Of a stretch of DNA of 5,531 nucleotides, positions 1 to 5,359 are shown piece after piece; position 1 is the stretch's first letter; each line of letters begins with the position of its first letter. A model generated the notes under the pieces. That model had not been told where the DNA came from. It ran no database searches and saw nothing but the letters and a program-made list of their open reading frames with translations. This DNA is from an uncultured Collinsella sp. (GTDB lineage Bacteria; Actinomycetota; Coriobacteriia; Coriobacteriales; Coriobacteriaceae). The stretch spans positions 1-5,531 of the forward strand of contig CAMQPJ010000102.1 in assembly GCA_947003675.1 (NCBI GenBank). The letters run 5' to 3'. The position numbers and the translations under genes were made by a program.

Positions 1-1344
1 AAACGATCCGCCATGCGCGGGATCGTCCGCCGCCACCCACGGCAGGGGCACACGACAGCCGTCGCGCCCCTTCTCACGCTTCGGTCCGTGCGTATTGGTC
101 GCAGTAGGGTCTTCGAGTGCAGCCCACGGGATATCAGCCACCTCAAAAAGGCCGAGCTCCTCACCCTGATACACGTATGCCGAGCCCGGAAGCGCCAGCT
201 CAAGCAAAAGGGCCGCCCGCGCGCGGCGCTCGCCGAGTTCACGGTCCTCGTCATAAGACGACCCGTCGCGCAAGAGCCAGTCGAGCGCAATCTGGTGGTA
301 GCGTGTCGCCTTGATTTGCGGCAGGGCATAGCGTGTCGCCACGCGCGGCACGTCGTGGTTGGAGAGTACCCAGGTCGAGGCGGAATCGGATTCGACGGCT
401 GCCTTCAAGCCCTTCTCGATTGCAGTGTGCATGTCATCATAGGTCCAAGTGGCCTTGGCAAACTCAAAGTTGAATGTCTGGCCAAGCTCGCTGGGACGCG
501 CGTAGAGATACTGGCGCTCGGGCAGCACCCACGCCTCGGCAACGGCACTGCGCGGCGGATTATAGCGGTCGAACACGCGGCGCCACTCGCGATAGATCTC
601 GTGGACCTCATTGCGGTCCCACAGCGGATGGGTGCCGTCGTCAACCATGTCATCGCCCTCGGCGAGATGCCACCGGTCGAGGTCATCGCGGTCGAGATCC
701 TTGGCGAGACCCTGCGCCACATCAATGCGAAAGCCGTCGACGCCTCGATCGCTCCAAAACGCCAGGACGTCGCAAAAGAGCGCGTGAACCTCAGGGCATG
801 ACCAGTCAAAGTCCGGCTGCTCGGGCGTAAACATGTGCAGATACCACTGACCGTCCGCAACACGCGTCCATGCGGGGCCGCCAAAGTTGGCATTCCAATT
901 GGTGGGAGGCAGCTCGCCATGCTCGCCGCGACCATCGCGGAAGATATAACGGGCGCGTTCGGGCGATCCGGGGCCGGCGGCAAGAGCGGCTTTGAACCAG
1001 GGGTGCTGGTTGGATGAATGGTTGGGCACGATGTCGACGATGACCTTGATGCCGCGCGCGTGAGCCGAAGCGATCATGTCATCGAAGTCGTCAAGCGAGC
1101 CGAGACGTGGGTCGACATCGCAGTAGTCCGCCACATCATAGCCGCCATCGACAAGAGGCGAAGGGTAAAACGGGCTCAGCCAGATGGCCTCGATACCCAG
1201 CCGCTCAAGATAGTCCATCTGCTGGGTAATGCCCGCGATATCGCCCAGACCCGAACCAGTCGAATCCTTAAACGAGCGCGGGTAGATCTGATAGATCGCG
1301 GCATCGGACATCCATGAGCGCGAAGAAGACTTTTCTGTAGCCAT
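1..1344 (-). CDS. GH13 alpha-glucosidase (oligo-1,6-glucosidase-like), 3' end outside window
   Basis: This gene encodes a retaining alpha-glucosidase of glycoside hydrolase family 13, which releases glucose from the non-reducing end of short malto- or isomalto-oligosaccharides. The 448 codons in the window are open to the edge; relatives are about 530-600 residues, so the end of the barrel and the C-terminal beta domain lie outside. Visible motifs are YQIYPRSF near the N-terminus, DIVPNH (104-109), GFRIDVAQGL with nucleophile Asp208, AEAWV with acid/base Glu270, SNHD with Asp331, YQGEELGL, and GRDGCRVPLPW near the break. The overall pattern resembles subfamily GH13_30. The Val after the nucleophile is seen in enzymes that accept alpha-1,6 links, so substrate preference is open. 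There is no signal peptide, so it is cytoplasmic. The ATG at 1344 is chosen because AAGGGAG (1354-1360) lies 9 bases upstream and conserved sequence starts soon after. No transporter or regulator gene is adjacent in the window. Confidence 0.95.
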   Translation of the reverse strand, partial: MATEKSSSRSWMSDAAIYQIYPRSFKDSTGSGLGDIAGITQQMDYLERLGIEAIWLSPFYPSPLVDGGYDVADYCDVDPRLGSLDDFDDMIASAHARGIKVIVDIVPNHSSNQHPWFKAALAAGPGSPERARYIFRDGRGEHGELPPTNWNANFGGPAWTRVADGQWYLHMFTPEQPDFDWSCPEVHALFCDVLAFWSDRGVDGFRIDVAQGLAKDLDRDDLDRWHLAEGDDMVDDGTHPLWDRNEVHEIYREWRRVFDRYNPPRSAVAEAWVLPERQYLYARPSELGQTFNFEFAKATWTYDDMHTAIEKGLKAAVESDSASTWVLSNHDVPRVATRYALPQIKATRYHQIALDWLLRDGSSYDEDRELGERRARAALLLELALPGSAYVYQGEELGLFEVADIPWAALEDPTATNTHGPKREKGRDGCRVPLPWVAADDPAHGGSF

Positions 1345-1345
1345 G

Positions 1346-1398
1346 GGGCGTATCTCCCTTGCAACGAGGTTATGCGAGATGCCCACGATGATACGCCC
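1346..1398 (-). promoter_or_regulatory. Leader inverted repeat next to the alpha-glucosidase RBS
   Basis: A perfect 9-bp inverted repeat, gggcgtatc (1346-1354) and gatacgccc (1390-1398), flanks 35 bases directly upstream of the alpha-glucosidase start. In the transcript the near arm occupies the spacer between the Shine-Dalgarno AAGGGAG and the ATG, and overlaps the last base of the Shine-Dalgarno. If the RNA folds, translation initiation would be hindered. As DNA, the arms could instead be two half-sites of an operator. I saw no convincing -35/-10 pair in 1361-1484, although a TATCAT hexamer lies at 1388-1393 on the minus strand inside the far arm. The repeat is seen; its role is inferred. 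Confidence 0.4.
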
Positions 1399-1484
1399 AA
1401 AGCGGACATTCGCGGCAAACAACGCCACAGCCACGACCCAAAACGCTCGCCCCCCTCTCGGGTTCGGGCCTAGGAGATAGGTAC

Positions 1485-1516
1485 AAAAAAAGCCCGGCTA
1501 CCGTAGTAGTCGGGCT
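1485..1516 (-). terminator. Rho-independent terminator of the Gly-Cys-Gly tRNA cluster
   Basis: Read on the minus strand, AGCCCG pairs with CGGGCT, then one A/C mismatch, then CTAC with GTAG around a TACG tetraloop, followed directly by seven T. It begins 8 bases after the CCA end of the last tRNA-Gly and separates the tRNA cluster from the alpha-glucosidase gene. Confidence 0.9.
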
Positions 1517-1524
1517 GTTACGTT

Positions 1525-1600
1525 TGGAGCGGACAACGGGGCTCGAACCCGCGACCCCAACCTTGGCAAGGTTGTGCTCTACCAACTGAGCCATGTCCGC
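1525..1600 (-). tRNA. tRNA-Gly(GCC), distal copy
   Basis: Complete 76-base cloverleaf on the minus strand. The acceptor stem is GCGGACA/TGTCCGC, the discriminator is U as usual for tRNA-Gly, and CCA is encoded (1525-1527). The anticodon arm CAACC-TTGCCAA-GGTTG gives anticodon GCC, reading GGC and GGU. The T-arm contains GGTTCGAGCCC. It is identical base for base to the copy at 1751-1826. It is third and last in the cluster and is followed by a strong terminator. Confidence 0.97.
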
Positions 1601-1606
1601 ATATGT

Positions 1607-1633
1607 AAAACAAAACGGGCGCCGGAGCGCCCG
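1607..1633 (-). terminator. Terminator-like hairpin between tRNA-Cys and distal tRNA-Gly
   Basis: On the minus strand CGGGCGC pairs with GCGCCCG (1616-1622 with 1627-1633) around a TCCG loop, followed by TTTTGTTTT. The broken T-run suggests partial termination or a processing structure. The distal tRNA-Gly has no promoter of its own that I can see, so some readthrough is needed. Confidence 0.55.
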
Positions 1634-1642
1634 GATGTTGCC

Positions 1643-1716
1643 TGGAGGCGAAGCCCGGATTCGAACCGGGGGTAAAGGCTTTGCAGGCCTCTGCCTTACC
1701 ACTTGGCCACTTCGCC
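1643..1716 (-). tRNA. tRNA-Cys(GCA)
   Basis: Complete 74-base tRNA on the minus strand. The acceptor stem is GGCGAAG/CTTCGCC, the discriminator is U as in bacterial tRNA-Cys, and CCA is encoded (1643-1645). The anticodon loop CTGCAAA gives GCA. The T-arm contains CCGGTTCGAATCCGG. It is the middle gene of the Gly-Cys-Gly cluster, 34 bases after the upstream tRNA-Gly and 42 bases before the next. Confidence 0.97.
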
Positions 1717-1717
1717 G

Positions 1718-1740
1718 AAAAAGGACCGCATAAACGGTCC
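1718..1740 (-). terminator. Terminator-like hairpin between proximal tRNA-Gly and tRNA-Cys
   Basis: On the minus strand GGACCG pairs with CGGTCC (1723-1728 with 1735-1740) around a TTTATG loop, followed directly by TTTTT. The T-run ends 1 base before the 5' end of tRNA-Cys. It resembles an intrinsic terminator, but full termination here would silence the next two tRNAs, so attenuation or a processing signal is more likely. Confidence 0.55.
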
Positions 1741-1750
1741 GTAAATGCAA

Positions 1751-1826
1751 TGGAGCGGACAACGGGGCTCGAACCCGCGACCCCAACCTTGGCAAGGTTG
1801 TGCTCTACCAACTGAGCCATGTCCGC
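1751..1826 (-). tRNA. tRNA-Gly(GCC), proximal copy
   Basis: Complete 76-base tRNA on the minus strand, identical to 1525-1600: acceptor GCGGACA/TGTCCGC, anticodon loop TTGCCAA (GCC), discriminator U, encoded CCA (1751-1753). It is the first gene of the cluster. Its 5' end lies about 12 bases beyond the predicted -10 box, so the primary transcript would have only a very short leader for RNase P to remove. Confidence 0.97.
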
Positions 1827-1838
1827 TTGCGGGTTATT

Positions 1839-1867
1839 AATTTACGCGAGTTGTCCAAAAGACGCAA
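1839..1867 (-). promoter_or_regulatory. Predicted promoter of the Gly-Cys-Gly tRNA cluster
   Basis: On the minus strand TTGCGT (-35, 1862-1867) and TAAATT (-10, 1839-1844) are 17 bases apart, with the start expected near 1832, just ahead of the tRNA. The A/T palindrome at 1870-1886 lies directly upstream of the -35 box, where an UP element would sit. The same layout recurs in front of tRNA-Leu, which supports the call. Confidence 0.65.
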
Positions 1868-1869
1868 GT

Positions 1870-1886
1870 ACTTTTTTCAAAAAAGT
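1870..1886. repeat. Palindromic UP-like element, copy 1
   Basis: This is a perfect 17-base palindrome, acttttttcaaaaaagt, centred on 1878. An identical copy lies at 5341-5357. Similarity extends on both sides (1865-1888 against 5336-5359 with one mismatch) and includes the start of the -35 box (TTGC on the minus strand). In both places it sits immediately upstream of a tRNA promoter, so an RNA-polymerase UP element or a binding site for a stable-RNA regulator is likely. It has no GC-rich stem and no room for a loop, so it is a poor terminator for the STAS-kinase gene. Confidence 0.6.
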
Positions 1887-1931
1887 TGTCTGCCGCATGT
1901 TCTCGGTAGCTAAACGCGCCAAAGCGATTGG

Positions 1932-2678
1932 CTAGGCACACGATTCGAGCGCTCCGCTAAACAGCTTCACCATCTGCACGCGCGTGCCGGCGCCGTCTGT
2001 ACGACGCGCAACCTCCACGTTATCGACGAGCATACGCATAAGCTTGATACCACGGCCGCGCTCCTCGGATGCGACCGGTTCGCTCGTTTTATCGATAGAA
2101 TAGCCGGCACCTCGATCAAGCACCTCAACCACAACGCGATCGCCATAGGCCTGAACCGTCAGGACGCACCCGACACCGCCCGCATGGTCATAGGCATTAC
2201 CCAGTGCCTCCCCCGACGCCAATGCGACATCGTAGCGCTCGTCGCGGCGCAACGGAAGCGATTCAAGGAGTTCGGCGATGTGATGTCGGTAGTATGGAAG
2301 ATTCTCGATACCCTGACGGACCTCGACGCTCTTACTCCAGCGAGGCAGCTCCCCCACCGGAATGGCGGGAATAGACTCCCGTGCCGGACCCGCGACATGA
2401 AGGATATCGACAAGACGAGCAATCTCCAAAAAGCGAACAACTTCGCCTGATGCATTGACGAGCGAAAGCAGGCCTTCTCGCCTCATGAGCTCACGAGCGC
2501 GCGTAAGCAGGAATGCCAAGCCCGTCGAATCGATAAAGCCAACAGCCTGACAGTTGATGACGACACGACGCACGCCGCGGTCAACCAAAGCATCCAACCG
2601 CCGACGCAGCGCAGGCACCGTGGCGATGTCGATATCGCCCGGTGGCGTCAAAACCGCTATGTCATTCCACTCATTCAT
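1932..2678 (-). CDS. STAS anti-sigma antagonist fused to RsbW-like GHKL kinase domain
   Basis: A 248-residue protein with two partner-switching domains. Residues about 1-100 form a STAS domain like RsbV/SpoIIAA, with PGDIDIATVPALRRRL and the phosphorylation motif FIDSTGLAFLL (Ser51). After a short linker, residues about 115-245 form a GHKL ATPase like RsbW/SpoIIAB: N-box EALGNAYDHA (Glu157, Asn161), G1 box DRGAG (Asp188), G2 box ERGRGIKLM (206-214), and a closing GAGTRV. All ATP-binding motifs are intact. In the known families the kinase phosphorylates the STAS serine and binds a sigma factor; here both lie on one chain. The phosphatase gene ends 78 bases upstream, so the two are probably co-transcribed. 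I prefer ATG 2678, with GGGGA about 11 bases upstream; an in-frame TTG at 2696 would add 6 residues and would itself sit in that Shine-Dalgarno. No sigma gene is in the window. It is cytoplasmic; the output partner is unknown. Confidence 0.9.
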   Translation of the reverse strand: MNEWNDIAVLTPPGDIDIATVPALRRRLDALVDRGVRRVVINCQAVGFIDSTGLAFLLTRARELMRREGLLSLVNASGEVVRFLEIARLVDILHVAGPARESIPAIPVGELPRWSKSVEVRQGIENLPYYRHHIAELLESLPLRRDERYDVALASGEALGNAYDHAGGVGCVLTVQAYGDRVVVEVLDRGAGYSIDKTSEPVASEERGRGIKLMRMLVDNVEVARRTDGAGTRVQMVKLFSGALESCA

Positions 2679-2715
2679 ACGACCATGGTTCCCCAAAAAA
2701 GCCCACTCGATGCAT
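2671..2715 (-). CDS. Possible 14-codon leader ORF overlapping the STAS-kinase start
   Basis: Between the phosphatase stop and the STAS-kinase gene, an ATG at 2715 follows GGGGA with about 5 bases of spacing and encodes MHRVGFFGEPWSYE. Its stop TGA overlaps the STAS-kinase start within ATGAATGA, the arrangement expected for translational coupling. The ORF is short enough to arise by chance, and nothing in the peptide is recognisable. If translated, it would pass ribosomes over the downstream Shine-Dalgarno, which lies inside it. Confidence 0.2.
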   Translation of the reverse strand: MHRVGFFGEPWSYE

Positions 2716-2756
2716 TTGTTTCCCCAACCGTGCGGATTCAGCCCGTCCAGCGTCGT

Positions 2757-5102
2757 CTATGAACGACCCCGTAAAAACTCAAGGGACACCAATGCAATGT
2801 CGTCGTCCAGCGCCGATTCGGTAAATCGGTCGAGCTCGCCCAAGACCTTGCCGCAAATGCCCGACACGCCCTCCCCCGAAACAGAAAGCAGAAGGTCGCG
2901 CAAGCGCTGCTCGCCAAAGAATGCTCCGGTGCGGTCACGGGCCTCAATCGTTCCATCCGTATACATAAAGAGCATGTCGCCGGGGGCGAACGTAAAGGCA
3001 CCCGTCTCGTACACCATGCCTTCGAATGCACCGATTACGCCCGATTGGCATCCAAGCAGTTCGACCTCTCCCCCACGGGCCTCGCCGCCGCCCAGCGGCA
3101 TCGACTCTGGCCTGATGACCATGGTCGGAGGATGGCCCGCCGAACAATACGTTGCGCGTCCGGCTTTAAGGTCAATCTTGGCGATAAAGGCCGTCACGAA
3201 CGTCTCGACCCTCGAAAAGCCCATGAGCATGCTGTTAAGGGAGCGCGCCATGCGGGCCGGGCCAGCGCCCTCCCAGGCATATGCCGTCAGGGCCGTCTTG
3301 ACGAGCGCGGACATCGATGCGGCCTCAATGCCTTTGCCAGACACATCACCCAGAATCATGACGGCGCAATCGTCGGGAAGACGGATGAGCGTATAGAAAT
3401 CGCCGCCGACCAACGCCGAGTTCGTGGCCGACAGGTACACCGAATCGGTTGCGATACCCGGAACATCCCCCAGGGAATTTCTCATGCCGATCTGAAGCGT
3501 CTGAGCGATATGGCGCTCCTCGCGCTTTTGAGATTCGCCTTCGTAGATCAGTTCAAAGTCATGCGCCAAGTGCACCAAGTAGTCATATTCAAGGTCATCA
3601 ATCGGCTCTTGGCTACCATCACGAAGCAGCAGCGCGCGCGTTGTCGGTCTCTTCGCAACAGAAGCAGGGACAATCGCGTCGTTACTGTGCTTGCCATCAC
3701 CCTCAGAGCGCGGGCGCCCCGCCTCGATGCCGGAGTCGACGTAGAGACCTTGACAAGGCAGACCGTGTGCCCTAAGCCAGCTTCCCATAGGCATCGATTC
3801 GTCAACGCGAGTTATACGGACGTGTTTAAGGTCCTCGGCACTCGTGCCGCCCAAAACAGACGCCTCAAAGCCATCAGGGCCAGCCCCCAGACGTGCCGCT
3901 GGCGTTGTCGTGGAAAAGAAAAGCTTCTCGGGATCGTCCGGCAAAGCAACGCGACTGCCGCCTTCAAAATCTATGACGTAGGAGTCCAGACTGGCGTCAT
4001 ACTCAACAGGGCAAAAATGGCAGTTGAGCATATTGCAGATCTCGGACGATACCGCCTGAGTAGCCGCGGCGGAATCGTCTAGAAAGGTAAATAACTCATC
4101 ACGTAAGACATTGAGCGAGCGGCCAAGCTCGGCCGTACGACGAGAGCGAAGGCTCGATGCCATGCCGACCAGCTGGATAGACAGGTAATCGCAAATGACC
4201 TCGAGTACATTAACGTCATAGGCGAGCGGTGCCTGGGGGCGTTTCCAACCAACTTCAAGCACGCCAAGGATCTGCGTACCGTAAAAAACGGGAAGACAAA
4301 TCTCGCTGCGGTACGGAGGCATATCCTGCACGCGCAACAGGTGCTTAGAACGATTGTCCAAGTCCATGAACATACCGGAGGCGGCCCTATCGCCCTCAAG
4401 GTCCTGTTGAATCGACAAGCGACAGGCACGCGACTCGCGAAGAACATACGTCGGAATGCCAGCGCCATACGGCAAAAACTCAGGCAGGTAGCTGTCATAC
4501 AGCTCCTTGGAAACACCGCGTAGCTTAAAACCGCCGCTCTCAGAAAAATAGATAGCGGCACCCGAAGCATCGAGCGTTCCTACAAGCTGGTTCAAAACAG
4601 TATCAAGCAGGCTGGGTAACTCATCGGAGCCCACAGTGCTCATAATGACCGAGAGCGTGCCAGAGAGACGCTTGTTCGCCACTCTAAGCTCCGATAACGC
4701 ACGCTTAAGTTGACGGTCGTGAGAATACTGTTCCTCGATACTGTGAAGCGCCACTAGGACACGTGGTGCGCGGCGCCCAAAGATGCGTGGAGGCGTTACG
4801 GAGCCCGCACGAACCAAGACGGGGATAAAAGAGCCGTCACTCAGCTTGAGCATCAGTTCGTTCTCGGAGCCATCAGTTTCAAATGGCAGACGATGTTCCG
4901 TCGCACGTTCAAAAGCGGACGAGTACAGGACGTCTTTAACATCTCCACCGATGACGTCGGCACGTTCCTCGCACATCAAGCCAAGTAAGCGATTATTCAC
5001 ATGCAGAATGGTTCCGTCGAGCTCGCAAATGATGACAGCATCGCTCGTGATCTCGACCAGTTGGGCAACATCTGCCCACTCGTTGCGTTCAAGCGTTTCC
5101 AT
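2757..5102 (-). CDS. PAS-GAF sensor PP2C-type serine phosphatase (RsbU/SpoIIE family)
   Basis: A 781-residue protein predicted to dephosphorylate a phosphoserine on a STAS partner in response to bound signals. Domains in order: PAS (about 8-120, with ITSDAVIICELDGTILHVN); a short helical stretch; GAF (about 150-315, ending GVLEVGW and a long helix); a divergent GAF-like region (about 325-520) with a C-x4-C-x2-C cluster (Cys356, 361, 364) and a long polar insert; a charged helical linker (520-545, QKREERHIAQTLQ) typical of RsbU-like phosphatases; and a PP2C/SpoIIE domain (about 546-781). The metal-binding acidic residues are present: GGDFY (Asp568), GDVSGKG (Asp586), YTDG (Asp716) and DDDIALV (766-768). 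There are no transmembrane segments, so it is cytosolic. ATG 5102 is chosen because GGTGAGG lies 6 bases upstream; a GTG at 5114 would add 4 residues. The next gene encodes the likely substrate (STAS domain). Ligands are unknown. Confidence 0.93.
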   Translation of the reverse strand: METLERNEWADVAQLVEITSDAVIICELDGTILHVNNRLLGLMCEERADVIGGDVKDVLYSSAFERATEHRLPFETDGSENELMLKLSDGSFIPVLVRAGSVTPPRIFGRRAPRVLVALHSIEEQYSHDRQLKRALSELRVANKRLSGTLSVIMSTVGSDELPSLLDTVLNQLVGTLDASGAAIYFSESGGFKLRGVSKELYDSYLPEFLPYGAGIPTYVLRESRACRLSIQQDLEGDRAASGMFMDLDNRSKHLLRVQDMPPYRSEICLPVFYGTQILGVLEVGWKRPQAPLAYDVNVLEVICDYLSIQLVGMASSLRSRRTAELGRSLNVLRDELFTFLDDSAAATQAVSSEICNMLNCHFCPVEYDASLDSYVIDFEGGSRVALPDDPEKLFFSTTTPAARLGAGPDGFEASVLGGTSAEDLKHVRITRVDESMPMGSWLRAHGLPCQGLYVDSGIEAGRPRSEGDGKHSNDAIVPASVAKRPTTRALLLRDGSQEPIDDLEYDYLVHLAHDFELIYEGESQKREERHIAQTLQIGMRNSLGDVPGIATDSVYLSATNSALVGGDFYTLIRLPDDCAVMILGDVSGKGIEAASMSALVKTALTAYAWEGAGPARMARSLNSMLMGFSRVETFVTAFIAKIDLKAGRATYCSAGHPPTMVIRPESMPLGGGEARGGEVELLGCQSGVIGAFEGMVYETGAFTFAPGDMLFMYTDGTIEARDRTGAFFGEQRLRDLLLSVSGEGVSGICGKVLGELDRFTESALDDDIALVSLEFLRGRS

Positions 5103-5108
5103 CGTGGA

Positions 5109-5115
5109 CCTCACC
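5109..5115 (-). promoter_or_regulatory. Shine-Dalgarno that fixes the phosphatase start
   Basis: GGTGAGG on the minus strand lies 6 bases before ATG 5102. The alternative GTG start (5112-5114) falls inside this motif, which argues for the ATG. Confidence 0.65.
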
Positions 5116-5128
5116 GTCTATCGGTAAC

Positions 5129-5150
5129 AAAAAAGCCTCCGAAGAGGCTT
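5129..5150 (-). terminator. Rho-independent terminator of tRNA-Leu
   Basis: On the minus strand AAGCCTC pairs perfectly with GAGGCTT around a TTCG tetraloop, running straight into a six-T tract. It lies 11 bases after the CCA end of tRNA-Leu and only 26 bases before the phosphatase start codon. Confidence 0.93.
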
Positions 5151-5161
5151 CTCAAATGCGA

Positions 5162-5251
5162 TGGTGTCGGAGGCGGGACTTGAACCCGCATGACCAAAAA
5201 GCGGTCACTAGCACCTCAAGCTAGCGCGTCTGCCAATTCCGCCACTCCGAC
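5162..5251 (-). tRNA. tRNA-Leu(GAG)
   Basis: Complete 90-base class II tRNA on the minus strand. The acceptor is GTCGGAG/CTCCGAC, the discriminator A, as expected for tRNA-Leu, and CCA is encoded (5162-5164). The anticodon arm CTAGC-TTGAGGT-GCTAG gives GAG, reading CUC and CUU. The long variable arm (TGACC paired with GGTCA) and T-arm GCGGGTTCAAGTCCCGC confirm the class. It is a single-gene unit with its own promoter and terminator. Confidence 0.97.
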
Positions 5252-5308
5252 ATGCTATGTTGTTGATTCACGGTTGGTTTTGTTGGAACCGCGCGTTCAA
5301 CGAGGAAG

Positions 5309-5338
5309 ATAATAACCTATGATTCGAGAACTGTGCAA
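5309..5338 (-). promoter_or_regulatory. Predicted promoter of tRNA-Leu
   Basis: On the minus strand TTGCAC (-35, 5333-5338) and TATTAT (-10, 5309-5314) are 18 bases apart. The palindromic A/T element at 5341-5357 lies directly upstream. The start is expected near 5302, leaving a leader of about 50 bases before the mature tRNA, much longer than that of the Gly cluster. Confidence 0.75.
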
Positions 5339-5340
5339 GC

Positions 5341-5357
5341 ACTTTTTTCAAAAAAGT
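5341..5357. repeat. Palindromic UP-like element, copy 2
   Basis: The 17-base palindrome acttttttcaaaaaagt is identical to that at 1870-1886 and again sits immediately upstream of a tRNA -35 box. A further weak inverted repeat, tttac (5357-5361) with gtaaa (5368-5372), adjoins it. Read on the minus strand that repeat precedes CTTTTTT, so it could also be the weak terminator of an upstream gene. Confidence 0.6.
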
Positions 5358-5359
5358 TT

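Noticed and set aside
13..801. 262-codon plus-strand open frame
   Set aside because: It lies antisense to the alpha-glucosidase, whose minus-strand frame carries all GH13 motifs. The plus-strand product resembles no family I know.
1370..1820. Minus-strand open frames of 141 and 100 codons over the tRNA cluster
   Set aside because: The sequence AQLVEHNLAKVGVAGSSP and similar segments are simply translated tRNA-Gly. Such frames are a known annotation artefact.
1525..1826. tRNA cluster as a possible integration site for a mobile element
   Set aside because: I saw no integrase, no partial tRNA repeat and no insertion sequence ends in the window. The repeated tRNA-Gly is complete in both copies.
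1870..1886. A/T palindrome as terminator of the STAS-kinase gene
   Set aside because: It has no GC stem and a single-base centre, and the identical copy at 5341-5357 is also tied to a tRNA promoter, so a promoter role fits better.
2554..3396. 280-codon plus-strand open frame
   Set aside because: It crosses the opposite ends of two well-supported minus-strand genes, and its Ser/Pro/Arg-rich translation looks like a shadow.
3045..4082. 345-codon plus-strand open frame
   Set aside because: It is antisense to the phosphatase, is rich in Arg and Ala as expected for a GC-rich mirror frame, and shows no motif.
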